Source: Forficula auricularia (lineage: Eukaryota; Arthropoda; Insecta; Dermaptera; Forficulidae). Taken from it: DNA of 64,000 bases. Positions 25,301 through 39,000 of the stretch are shown here, in pieces. Within the stretch, counting starts at the first letter, position 1. Every line of letters starts with the position of its first letter. Below the pieces are notes generated by a model. That model made no database searches. It had not been told where the DNA came from and saw only the letters and a list, made by a program, of their open reading frames with translations. The stretch is from the NCBI GenBank assembly GCA_024734495.1, contig JALMQS010000225.1, forward strand, positions 17,498,573 to 17,562,572, read 5' to 3'. Position numbers and translations under genes: made by a program.

Positions 25301-28300
25301 GGTAGGGAAACAACTATAGCCAATGGATTTAAAACGACACCATGGATTCTGCTGAGTGTATTCCACGGGTGGCATATTCTGTGCATAATATCCTATAAAA
25401 TAAAATAAAAAAGGAAATTAATTATATTAATCAGTGATAAAAAAAAGCAATTTTAATATAAGTATGATATAATAAAATTTTAATTTGTCAAATAGATATC
25501 GTCATGCTTATACCAAAACCAGGAATGTGCAAAAACCTTGCTTTGAGTTAATTTGCTATTTTAAAATTTTCTAGAACACACTATTTAGTTACATTCGTGA
25601 ACATAGACCTCAAATTAGAAGTTCCTTTTATCATATTCGTATTTCATTCAAAACATTTTTCGAAAATTTGATTGAAAAATCACAAAATTTATACATTTGT
25701 GCTTTTGAAATAAGGGTGACGATATGTTACTGTTAAAACCCTAAAAATGCTAAGTCAAAAATTGCAGATAAATCCTACCATTTCTCATAGTGTGGCATTG
25801 CTTTTAAACGCTTCTATTTTGATAAATGCTAACGAAAAATATGTAAGAAGAGCCTTTTAGAGAAAATTCAAGGCCCGGCGCAAGTAATATTATGAGACTC
25901 TTTAAAATTTAAAATAAAATTGTCGGGAAGAAAATAAAATCGTTGGTATTTAATATTTATTCGATTAAGGGCCGGTTGTAGTAAATGCTTTTTAAAAGTA
26001 ACAAAGGGTAAATGGTAAATGGAGGGACTGGATGGCCAATCAGATGAAAATGCCTGTTACTTTTAAAAAGCATTTACTTTGCGACATACAACCGGCCCAA
26101 AAACATTTAAAATTAGTAAATTAAGTGATTATTTCAGAATAGTCTAATATCCGCACTGTCTAATTTAGTAACAAAATGAAAACATCATTTAAATTGTTTT
26201 CATAAATATTTTGTACATTGAATATGAAAAAAAACCTGTCTGATCCGAAAGGACCATATGGGTTGAGAAACACTGCTCTAATTTAATCATAGAAAACCTT
26301 CGTAAATTCTCATAATAAATTGAATAGTCTGTGGATACTTTAAGCACAGAACAAATTTTGAAAAAATGGAAATTTTTAATGAGAAAAGCTCATCCGAATG
26401 CAAAACATTCACAAATATGGATCTATACATGGTTTCAATCGAAATACTTTTTTTTTTTTTTGATTTTGATTTTCTTTGATTAACAACTCAATCACTAAAG
26501 CAATTGAAATTTCATTAGATTAATTGAATTATGAAAATTCTTCTCAGGGGGTTCGGCTAGTCTGTTAAATAAATTCACTAAGTTTTCTATACCTTTTCCA
26601 ACGCCCCAAAGAGCTTGGATCATATTCCATCTGCCAATAATGACATCACGTTCATCGCCGTAAATATTACAATTAAACATCGAATTGAAGACAGCTTCGT
26701 TTTGATTTGGTTGTTGTTGCATTTGTTGTTGTTGTTGCTGCTGTTGTTGTTGTAATTGCATACCGGTGCCAAGTCCTTGAAAAAAAAAAAATAATAAAAT
26801 TAGAAGTGATTGTTTTTTTTTTTGGAGATTTCTTGGACCTCTTTTTCTCAATATCAAAGGGAATTCAAAAATATTGAAAAATATAGATTTTTTTTTATTA
26901 TTTATTTAAATTATTCTCAATCTCTAACGAAGATTAACTTAAAATTAAGAATAATTAAAATAAATACATTTTTATTTTATTTTTAAAGTTTAAGGAGTTT
27001 AGGCCACATTTTGTCTTTCGGCATTTCTTTTTTTAACATTATATCCCTAGGCATGACTAATATTATACTATATTCAATCACCTCCCAATTAATCACGCCA
27101 CGCAATTTATTTTTTCTTTGCCCTGGAGCATAATCACAGCGAGGCCTCGTCTAAAGGAGATAATTGGGAGGTGTTTGAATAATTTAATATAATTAGCCAT
27201 AAACCTGCTATTCTTCACATCTATCCATGATTGGTCGAATTTTACTTAATTATTATTATGAAGATTTTATGGAATAAAAATTCAAGGATCACTTTTTTGT
27301 CTGATGTGAAGAGATTTTTGAATCTTTATCTATGTAGTTTGGATCGGAAATAAGATTTCATTGCAGATTTGGTGCTTCTTTGGTTAAGATTAATGAGATA
27401 ATAAGATTATCTTTTAGTATTTATTTTTATTTAGGGTTTTATTTTGCGGACGTTTCGTTATCTCCTTTGTGGTTGACATTATCTGCAATTTTTGAAACTT
27501 AAAAAAACAGTAAATCCTTTCGAATTTAATGACTAAGAGTTATGGATTAGAAAAAAACAATATTACCGTAAATATTGAATGTTTTGCAAATGAATATGGA
27601 TATACAAATCTTCTCTATAAGTTTCAAAAAGATCTCCTGATGATGTTAACCACAAAAGATGACGAAACCTCCGCAAAATAAATGAAATATATTTCAGAGA
27701 AAGATATTTTTATCAACCAAGTTTCAAATAAGACGGTAGTAAGCCTTTAAATTTAATCGTATGTTTCCTATATTTGACTAAATCATGGAATCGAATGCAG
27801 GTGATTTTTGTCAAATATTAAGTGAAAATAATATCTGAACTTATATATTTCTAACTTGAAATAATGAAGTTATATAAATTTATAATTTTCTCATTAATGT
27901 ATTAAAGAATAATTAACACATTAATGAGAATTGTTTTGATCGCGCTTTTTGAACAAGATATATATCGCGAGACTACTGCTGGTTGAAGCTATTGGAGTCT
28001 GCTGAGTCTTAAGTCTGGACCAAGAGAGAATGAAAAAAAGATATGATCCATTTAGCTACAATCCAGCCTCATTATTGCGTTTAGCCCGCATGACACTTGG
28101 ATGGATCACCAAATGAATTTGAAATCTGAGATGTTATATATTCAATCTCCCAGTCCAGAGCTCTGGAGAATGAATATATAACATCTCAGATTTCAAATTC
28201 ATTTGGTGATCCATCCAAGTGTCATGAGGGCTAAACGCAATAATGACGTTGGATTGTAGCTAAATGGATCACATCTTTTTTCATTCCTCTCTTGGTCCAG

Positions 28301-31300
28301 GCTTAAGACTCACAGACTCCAATAAGCTTCAACCAGTAGTCTCGCGATATTTATCTTGTTCAAAAGCGCGATCAATAACAATTCTCATTAATGTGTTGGT
28401 TATTCTTTAATACATTAATGAGAAAATTATAAAAATTCCTTTAAATTTAGATTAAAATCATAAATAGAAAGATTATTTAATAGTGTAGGATGTATATCAA
28501 TGAAGGGAAATATGGATCAGTTTTAATATTGATGATATAAAAAATTAGGGTTGTGGTCAAATAAATATATAATTAGTTCAAGCTTTCGGCTAGTTGATTT
28601 TGCCCTATTCAGGGTAAATATGTTATACAATTAATTTCATAATATCACAAAGAAATATAAAATATAATAAATATGAATAGATAATTAAATAAAATGTAAA
28701 TACCTAGTATGTATAATTGATAATATATTTTATTTATAATCTTAATCATGTGGCTCGCATTCTATGGAATTAATTGATTAGGAAGGCTTTTAAGATAGAT
28801 ATAGCAAGTTGTAACCCTCACTCTCAACTAGAGACGCAGCGACTTTACCTCTTGCCAAAAGCTGACCTATTAATAATGTTTATTAATCTATATATTGAAA
28901 TTTAAAAATATATATCAAGGTTTAATTCTATCTATCTATTATTAAAGTCGCTTGCAGTTAAATGATAAAGGCAAAAATAAATTTTTTATCAATTTTCAGA
29001 GTTTTTTTTTTGAATAAAACATTAATTAAATCTAATTAATAATTTTATTAAAGAATATAATAAATATATTTTTAATCTATCTATTTTTACTTTACCATGC
29101 TGCAAACGGGCGGGGTATGGTGAAATATTGTAATCGTGAATGAAAAATATGTATTTTAACTTGTATTTTGGAAATATTTCAAAAACAGCTAAAACTATTT
29201 TGATAAAAAAATTGGGCGAATTTATGGCATTTCGGTCTACACTAAAACCTTGTACGATATGGTGAACTTTATGTATGCTCTAGATTAAAAGCCAATAAAG
29301 GTATCAAAATGGAATTGTAAATTTGGATAATTTATATTGAGATTAATTGCTGATTAGATTTTGGTTGAAATTGGAAGAAAAATTGGGGGGAGTGGGTTAA
29401 AATTTGAACCCTTTGTCCGATTTGGATCAAATTTTGCTCATTTACTCTTTAGGAGCTTTGGGGTGGGGGCAGATGTATGAAGATGTTAGAAATCAAAGGG
29501 ATAAGTAAATTATTGTTGGCTCGATTTGACTTTAATTTGACCAAGGAGTGTTGAATTTTTGAAATCTACTATTTCGAATAAATAAAGGTTTTGGGGAAAG
29601 ATTATTCAATATATCTGATTAGAACTTTTTACTATATGTATAATATACCAAATCCGGTGTTAGTTGCACCAAGAGTAGAGCCAAATCCAGTCCCACCGAG
29701 AGTGGAACCACCTAAACTCGTTCCTAATCCAGTACCGAATCCACTAAATCCTGTTGCTACTGTTGTGGCTGCAGGCTTTCCAAAACCTCCAAATCCGGCA
29801 AATCCTAAAAAATAATAAAAATGTGAAATTAAGGAATTATCGTTTGAATTATCATAAGATAGAGAAAATATTTATTTTCAACTTTAAGGAAGGACTAATG
29901 ACACAATTAGCTCTTCATTAAGGTTGAAAGATTGAGATTTAACATAGGGACTTGAGTTTTGGAAGAATCTTTAAAAAATAAAATTTGTATAAGTATTTAT
30001 TTATTGTTTTTATTTAAATTTTCAAAAATGTATTAATAGTAGGGATAGCTTATGGAATAAATAACAAAATACTCCCCGGGCAACCGGAGTGTTGAATTAA
30101 CCCCATTGTTTTGTGGGCAAGCTTGGTATAATAAACATTTTCAATGTTAAAAGAGAATAGTTTTTTAAGGAATTTGGTGTTGGTACTTGGTGAAACATTT
30201 TTTAAAATTATTGGATAAAAAATACTAATATATATATATTTCGGGTGGCTAACCCATCTTCAGGAGCAACAGAAAGTAACTATATATATCGAGATTAAAG
30301 TCTATCCAAAAATAAATTCGTTTTATTTTTATATCTTAATGTAAAACCTACCAAGTATTTTTTATCCAATAATGTTAAAAGAAAATAAAATATACAAAGA
30401 AAGTACTTAGGATTTGAATGAAAATTCATTATTTCTATTGTAGTGTCATGCAGTCACACAACCAAGTACTGGGCCTGCCCAATGATGTTTAACTTCGGTT
30501 AGAGGTCGAGAGATGAGTCGAGTCCTTTCATCATGCTATGATAGTTAAATTTTTTAATTTTAAATTTGTTTTAAATGTTTCCTTTTCTTCAATTTGTTAA
30601 AATTTTGCATGTATCTGAATTTTAGGTTTAAATAATAAAAATGATTATAGTTATACAGTTTATTTCATATATATATATCTTTTCTGATAATTAGTTTTAT
30701 TTTAAGAAATAGTAAAATTTCTTAAAATAATAATCAGATTTTGGATTGTATTCTTAATAATATTCTATGGATTTCCTCATGCTAATACTACTTTAATTTA
30801 AAATGTTTTCTTATTAAAAATCAGCTTAATGATCTGAAATATTTGCAATTAAGATTAAACTATGTGAATAAATATTTAAATACGGAAATTTCACTTTTGT
30901 CGTGGGTTCCGCGACCCATGAAGCTATTTTTTTTAACTCTATGGTTATGGTCAGAATAACGTTGTGGTAATCAGGGGCAGCTGCCCCGAGCCTCACAATT
31001 TTAAGGACCTCATAACTGATTTTGTTAATTCACAAAGAGAAACAAAGAGGTTGTCCTCTGCTTGATGCAAACAAACACACACACATATATATCGAAATTA
31101 TATATCTGTATAAATATACGAGCCCCGTCCCATCTCAATTGGCCCACCAATATTTTTTTCTTTTTAAATAAAATTATGCTAATTCACGGTAAATTTATAA
31201 ATTTTTATTAAACCAATTATTTTACATTAATTAATGTATACATTGTATTTTTTGCTTCGATTCCGGAGATAACTTCTCCACCATCGAGTGTCCTTATTCA

Positions 31301-34300
31301 TCTTTAGTCCTTGTTTTTAATAAGAGGAAAAAATCTAATTAGATAAAAAAACCTCTTTTCCGATAATTATTTCAATTCCATTATTCCCCAATCAAGTCGA
31401 TTGGATCTGTCTCAATCCAATCAATCTCCACGGTAAATTTAATTTAAATATTTATTTTTATTATCATTTGGAACAACATTTTATTGTAACATTTAACTTA
31501 AAATTATTTTTCAATTGTTAAAAACATATTTTTATATAAAAAATAGTTCTTTGCTTTTCACGATTTTTTTTTTAAGAATCTTTGAATATGTGAAATAATC
31601 AAGTAGGCTTTGCCTTTTTCCAACAAAAGAAAGTTTGTTTTGTTTATTATTAGTAAAAATGACTCGTGGAAAGGTTGTTGATGAAAAAATTCGCTCAATT
31701 ATTATCAATTTATTTAAAAAGGGAAAATCAAACGCGGAAATTGGCGATCTAGTTAATTTATCAAAGTTTACTGTCAGAAATATTATTCGAGTTTATAAAA
31801 CAACGGGTACAATAGCTGCAAAACCTCGGTATGCGTCGAAATCCAAAATATCAGATGCTGATAGACGGGCATTGAAGAAGATTATTAGAAAAAACAGGCG
31901 TTCAAACTATGGTGAATTATCTGTTCTTTGGAGCGATGCTGTGGGGCGAAGTGTTTCAAGATCCACGTGCCATAGAGAAGCCCTTAAGTTAGGTTTTAAA
32001 ACTTACAAGGTAATTTTATTGCAACTTATTCCAAATTTTTTTTTGTAATTTTACTAATGTTTTTTAGGCGAAAGAAAAGCCACTCTTGACATTAAAACAA
32101 AAGAAAAACGGGCTTAAATGGGCTAAATGTCACATTAATTGGACGAGTGATGAATGGAATAGTGTCCATTGGAGTGATGAGTCTCGTTTTGAAGTTTGTG
32201 TTGGGGACAATCGAAGCAGAATTATTCGTCAGAAAAATGAAGCTTTCAATTCAGATTGTTTAAAAAGTAAAGTAAAATTTCCTGCTTCAGTTATGGTATG
32301 GGGTTCAATGTCTGCTAGAGGTGTTGGAAAACTTCACTTCATTGATGGAATTGTAAACACCAATAAATATTTAGAGATTTTAAAAAAATCGTTACTTCCA
32401 ACAATGGCAGATGCATTGCAGAATAATAATAATTTTGTGTTCCAACAAGACGGGGCGGCCTGCCATACATCAAGAAAATCTTTAAAATGGCTTTCTGATC
32501 ATAATGTTCCACTTTTGGAGTGGGTGGCAAACAGTCCCGACTTGTCACCAATAGAAACTCTTTGGCACACAATGAAAAAGCTATTACGAATACAACCAGC
32601 TAGAAACGTAGTCGAATTAAAACACAAACTTCAAAATATTTGGGATACTTTCACTCAAGATGAGTGTCAAAACTTAATAAGTACGTTGCCCAAAAGAATT
32701 CAAGCCGTAATTAAAAATAAAGGCGACGTCACACAGTGGTAAAGGTTTTGGATTTTGTATGTTTTCCTTGTTTTTAACAATTAAAAAATAATTTTAAGTT
32801 AAATGTTACAATTAAATGCTTTAAATTGTTTAAAATGTTGTTCCAAATGATAATAAAAATAAATATGTAAATTAAATTTATCGAAAATTAGCATAATTTT
32901 ATTTAAGATGAGAAAATATTGGTGGGCCAATTGAGATGGGACGGGGCTCGTATATTATTTATTTAAGTGGATATTGATGAGGCAGTCCAAAAAAGAAGAT
33001 AATTTATACTAACTTTTTATTTTTATTCAAAAATCGACGTTTCGGAGGCTATTCCGTCCTTCTTCAGGGTTTTGAAAAGTCAGTGATTACTACATTATAA
33101 TTCTGCTGAGAATGAAATACAATATATTATTGTTACTCCCACTGAAAGAGAAGACAGAGAGGAATGTCGCATTGGATTTCCTTCACTGACTTTTCAAAAC
33201 CCTGAAGAAGGAGGAATAGCCTCCGAAACGTCGGTTTTTGAATAAAAATAAGAATATAGTATAAATTATCTTCTTTTTTTTGGACTGCCTCATCAATATC
33301 CACTTAATTAACTTATCAGTCCGTCTCCAAAAAATTACTCCAATCTGATTATTTATTTATTATTTATATACAGATATATAATTTCGATATATATGTGTGT
33401 ATGTTTATTTGCATCAAGCAGAGGACAACCTCTTTGTTTCTCTTTGTGACTCAACAACTCTGCTACTCTCGGCAAAACAAAAACGTTTCAACTTTGTTAA
33501 TGTTGAAGAGCACAAAATTAAAGTGTTTGTATTAGATAGTGTGAAGTTACCAGTTTGTGCTGGAGCTGTGGTTTGTTGTTGTCCAGCATTGTATTGTCCA
33601 AAGTTGAATATCGATGATGAAGTGGTTGCAGCCGGGGCTGGCTGTGCGAATGATCCCGTTCCGAAATTAAAACCCGTTGAGGTAGTAGTCGCCGGGGTTT
33701 GCCCGAAACCGCCGGTACCAAATCCACCGGGTGCCATTGTGTTAGCTGTTGGGGCGGCCGCACCGAAACCAGGGGCCGCCGCTGGCGTGCCAAAAGACGG
33801 GGTCCCGAAGCCAGTGGTAGCTCCGAGGCCGAAACCGCTCGGTCCTGCTGGAGTGGATGTGGTGAAACCGAAACCAGGCGAACAACCAAAAGCCGCCGTG
33901 GCAGCTAGAAATAAAAATAACAACAAACAGATGAATAAAAAAGTTCTAAGGCAAGGAGATTGATTCAAGATTCCAAAATTTATTTATACTAAATATCAGG
34001 GGTGGCCAAAATTTGTATACCTAAGGGGGCCACGTTTTTTTTAGAATATAGGTACTTAAGAACTAGTGATTTTTTATAAGGACTTTTTAGGCACTCACTC
34101 AAATATTGGTGACAGTTCTAGAAGATACTTATGAACTGATGACTTTTTTGGTCTCTTTTGGACTCCTCGGAAACTTCAGAATTCGCCCTTCAAAAATTTT
34201 AATTTTACCCTTATGCAAAACCTATTATAACTAAATTTTTTTAAACTTTGTCAATATATAGATCGAGATATGAAAATTTAGCATCATTAATGTTTTAATA

Positions 34301-35981
34301 AAATAAAATTTAACTTAAATAGGCACACTTTCTATTTATAATCACATCATATGGATTTTATGAGATTATTTAGCCAGTATTTGGGAACATTTTTGAACAT
34401 ATATCTAGTAAAGGGTAGTATTTTTTTTATATATTCAAATCAGCTTTGAATTTATCACTATAATTTGTCAATGTTCACGTCAGCTTCGCGGGCGACTTCT
34501 AGAGGCATTGCTTCCTATTGGCCGACCGCGGTCTACGTTTTGGCCATTTCTGCTATATATAAAGGGTTTTTATGGCCGTGACCGTGCCCAGCCGAGTGCC
34601 CGAACACTAGCTTTTTTTTTAAATTTTCTCAATTAAAATTAAAAAAAAAAAAAAATCAAATTAAAGTTTCTTTAGATTTCTTTTGTTTCTAATAAAACAG
34701 CACGTAGCTAATGTGAAATATTTATATGAATATTATTTGTTTATGGTTTCTTTCCGTGCTAATCCTATAGATAAATCCAATAGCATGGGGAGCTTTAAAA
34801 GTAGAAAAAAAGGAATTTTCTGCTAATGTAATTTCCTTTTCCTGGCTGGTGTGTTGTTATCTTTCTATTGAGCGAAACTGTCCAACGTGACAGTACTTCC
34901 GCCGAGAGACCACCGTCGACCGGACTTTACGTCCCTCCCTCTGTTTTCCTGGACGTGAGCCGTTTTTACAATTACCATTCTGGGCGTATTATATATATTA
35001 TTTAGATATTTCTATTCAGGGTCTTATTGTTTCTTTAGTAATAATAATAGATAGATAGTTTTATAAAAATGAATCAAAATAAAATTATATTAAAAAATCT
35101 TTTACTTTTTACCATACGGGATAAGGTCAAGGAAGTATTGTAATGACTGAAGTTTTTATTTTTTTACTAGTAGTATTTTCAAACTATCTCAAAAAAGGTT
35201 AAATTATTTTAATAATAAAAAATTAAACGGATTCACGTCGTTTCAGTCTACAATAAAACCTTATACAATGAACATCTAAAAATTTATAAAGAGAAATCAA
35301 TGAAGTTGTCCTCTGCTTGATGATGCAAATAAATATACATATCTAATATTAATCGAATATAAAGCAACACTAAATAAATAAATATTTTGAATATAGAAAA
35401 TGATACTTGGGGACGAACAATAAATATTATTTTATTGGAAGTTGTCCCTTATTTAATTCTGGACTGCCTTCATCCAATCCAAAAGAAACCTTTGTGATTT
35501 CCGAAAAATAAATAAATAAAAATAAACTGATGTGGCTATCCAAATGACTTTACCATACGGTTTCTTCGAGAAAATTTCATTCCAGGGTAATTTGGTAATT
35601 CTAATGTTACCCCTAAGATAGATACTGGTAATTTTCCATCTGTTTTAGAGAAATAAATAAATTGAAAAATATATAAACACACTTACTAGGTTCAGCAGTA
35701 AAACCTACTTTCTTGGTCTGAATAGTCCCTTTTTTAGTATTTTTCTTCATCAAATTGATTATTAATTACAATTTTTTTAGATGTATATTCAAATTTCGAA
35801 TTATCAATTTGATTCGTCTTTTAATCGTTAATATAATTTATTAGTATTTATGTTAAAATTATTATTTTATTGAATATCGAATAATTATAATAACTGAATT
35901 AACTATAATCAAAAGTAATGTTAAGAGATTTGTACTTTCACACAACTAATTTTAAATTTAAATTTTCATCGTTATATGGTA

Positions 35982-36018
<37 letters not shown>

Positions 36019-39000
36019 TATACTAGTTCTTGGAATAGTTTTTAATAATAATTTGGATTAAAATAAACAATTTATGTAGGATTATGAAGCGAAGATCTAT
36101 ATATTTAAATTTTTAATGGTATAATCTGATGCAAAATTTATGTAAAAAATATCATATACCTACTTGTTTAGAGAACATTTAAAAATTTGTTTTTACTAAT
36201 ATTATCGAGAATAAACAGGGCTGTTTAATTTATAAGGAATAAATTAAAAATTGTGTTTTGGCTTTTTATAAATATTTTTAATATTTGGCAAGGAAATTTT
36301 GTCTTCTTCAGATTTTTTTTTTTTACATGAATAAATTGAAAATTTATAATTAAATTATGGGAGAGTGCCATATACTAAATCTGTGTGTGTTGTCATGGAT
36401 AATGTTTAATACATGCCAGAAGAATTGTGTTCAAGAGTCGTGAATCGAACCCGAGTGGCAAAAACTCCATTTAAGAAATTAATCATTCGAAATAGTCAGT
36501 AATATTTATTTAAATTTAAGCTACTAGCCATGTCTATGTGTTTAAATTTAGAATAAGTAGATTGCAAAATTTTACTAATGAAGATTAAATCTTTTGGTCA
36601 AATGTTTAGGGCGATACATAAGTCAGATGGATCTACCTCTCAGGGTAGCCAATTATCTAAGATTGCTATTTTTGGAATTTTCAATTTCTTTTCCTGCTTA
36701 TTCGTGTTAAAAAATATCTGAAAAGTCGAGGAAAATCATTTTCAAGAGATATTTTGTTGTCTTGTTTGGATTCTTTACTCACAAGAATGGAAAGTCTTTA
36801 AAAAGTTTGTTCAGGAGGCAAAGTGTTATTTTTTTCCTCAAAAAGAAGAAATGATATGATAATATTGACAATTGTCAGATTTCCCTAAAAAGACGTTCGT
36901 TGACATAAATAATTTCCAAGTTATCAAAATTTGGACTGTTGATATCAAGGAAAAATATATATATACACATTTGAGACCTCATCTATTTTGACAGATATAA
37001 GGTTCTGAACCCTCGGTATGTATGTATGTATGTTTTTCGACTCACATTTGGCCGGCTTATTAATTCATAGATACTAGAAGCGGTTTGTTCTGACGAGATA
37101 ACATCAGTAATCCCTTTAAAGTTTTCTTTGTAAGAAACACACATTTTCAAACAATTAACACCCCTTTGCGATTATACAATTCAAACTAATTAATCCCTAT
37201 GACTTTTAGAGATTGGAACTCCGTTTCAGCAATACACAACCTTTAGTTTATCAAGATCCGCATCCACAAGTACCTTTAACTCTGAACTTTCTTTTGATTC
37301 TCCTTTTTTTCACGATTCAAGGGTCTATTCCGGACTATTGCACCTTCTTGTATCAATATCATTTAAAAAAAAGTATACGTACATCATCTAAGTGGATTTA
37401 TATATTTTTTCCCTATTTGGGGATATTAAAAATAGACCAACTCAGTGAGATTGGACTATTTAAGGGTTATCTTTTGGGAAACATAAACAGAGGAGGGGCT
37501 TTCGAAAGGAAACTGAGCAACCGCAACAGGAACTTATTTAGGATAGAGCAATGGCTAAGAAATCGACTCGCAATTCTGGAATAATAAGTCGATCAGTTGA
37601 TTCAGTTAGTGTCGCCGTGTGAATTATTAATTCTATTTTCCTCAAGTATTATTAATCTGTCCCAGTGAGATATTTCAAATATTAATCAAGGTACATTTTT
37701 ATACATCTTTACTATTAAAATTGAAAGATTTTTTTTTTATAAAATTAGAAGAGTGGTTGAATTTTATTTATAGTAACAAAAGAAAGGGGGTGTCCTCTCC
37801 TTGATGCACATAAATTTTACAAATATATAAATAAATACCAATACCTACGCATAGTACTCATACACACTTATATATAATTTTTACTTTATGGTCAAGTATT
37901 GTAATCGTGCATGAAAAAAGTGTTTTTTTTCCTTGTTGTTTTCGAAATATCTCAAAAACGGCTGAAACTATTTTGATTAAAAAAATTGAGCAAAACCAAG
38001 GCATTTCGCTCTACAAAAAAGCTCTAATAAGTGAACATCGAAGAAATTCTATTTTTCGAAATAATAATTGTTTTGTCAAAATGTCTGTTAGTCTGGTTGT
38101 CTGGTTGGGTGTCCGTTAGTCTGTGAGTTACCAAATTTTTGTGGACTAGCTAGCTCAAAAACTAGTTTGAATATCGAAACCAAATTTCACACATAGTTTT
38201 GGTCCATTGAGATTAAGAGCTGATTAGATTTTGATGCATATTGACCCAAAATTAAGTGGGGTGGAGGGGGGGGTTAAAATTAAAAATTTAGGCTATTTGA
38301 GCAAACTCAAGCAAATTTTGTATATAACTTTTAAGGAGTTCGGTGTTGGTTCTAGGTGAAACATTTTAATATAATAATAAAACTTGAGTAAGATACGAGG
38401 TAGGTTTCTTAGACTCCTGATGATGGGCTAACCCCCGAAATATATCGAATTCAAAACTCAATTTTGTTTTATTTCTTTTTTGTGAAATCTACCTCGTATC
38501 TTACTCAAGTTTTATTATTAAATTTTGTATACATAATCAGTGGACCCCCAGAAGTCTAAAAATGCAAAAACTAACCATCCAAAAAAATGGGGGGGGGTAT
38601 GGTCAAAAAATGAAAATCTAGGCTCTTGTACCAAACCCAACCAAATTTTATATAGATAATCAGTGGGCCCCCAGGAGTCTAAAAATGCAAAAACTAACCC
38701 GTCCCTTATATGAATATAAATAATTTTATTAAATATTAAATATAAGTGAGGGGCCAGGTTGTATGGTAAAGTCAAGTGGATGGCCACTTTAGAACACGTC
38801 AATTTATTTTTGAAATAAATCTTTTATTGAATTCAATTTTGTTTAATTGTTGAAGAATTTAGTTTCGAAGAATGGGTCATAAGTATTATATTTGTTAAAC
38901 TTTGCTAAGACGAAATTGAATAAATACTCATCCGGACTAGATAGGTCATGTCAGAACTGATTATATATGTCTATGTGTGGATATTTATTTGCATCAAGTA

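Larger units (their letters stand above)
31117..32952 (+). mobile_element. Tc1-like DNA transposon, apparently intact
   Basis: TA at 31115-31116 and 32953-32954 flanks identical 38-bp termini beginning TACGAGCCCCGTCCCATCTC; similarity between the ends continues for about 190 bp if a 231-bp insertion in the left end is removed. Length 1836 bp with the insertion. It carries one transposase gene with open frame in both exons. The near-identity of the ends implies a recent insertion. It sits inside a family A foldback in Nup54 intron 2, transcribed opposite to Nup54. Confidence 0.95.
31030..33492. mobile_element. Family A element split by Tc1 and family B insertions
   Basis: TTTGTTAAT at 31021-31029 and 33493-33501 are the target duplication of the outermost element. 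Its left arm (31030-31116) has ACAAAGAGAAACAAAGAGG and ends at the Tc1 insertion. Its right arm (33359-33492) ends with the tail CTACTCTCGGCAAAACAAAA. The central hammerhead-like part is absent. The right end is about 50 bp from the donor of Nup54 exon 2, so the intron boundary survived the insertion. Confidence 0.85.

Noticed and set aside
31635..31658. Starting the Tc1 transposase at 31635
   Set aside because: That codon is TTG; the first ATG, at 31659, gives the usual family length.
32339..32572. Minus-strand gene within the Tc1 element
   Set aside because: Antisense shadow of the transposase second exon.
33397..33963. 188-codon proline/valine/lysine-rich frame on plus strand (and 33518-33889 minus, 33699-33908 plus)
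   Set aside because: Antisense and off-frame shadows of Nup54 exon 2, caused by its GC-rich FG-repeat composition.
37213..37584. 123-codon plus-strand gene
   Set aside because: It starts inside dispersed repeat F and shows no domain, signal or splice support.
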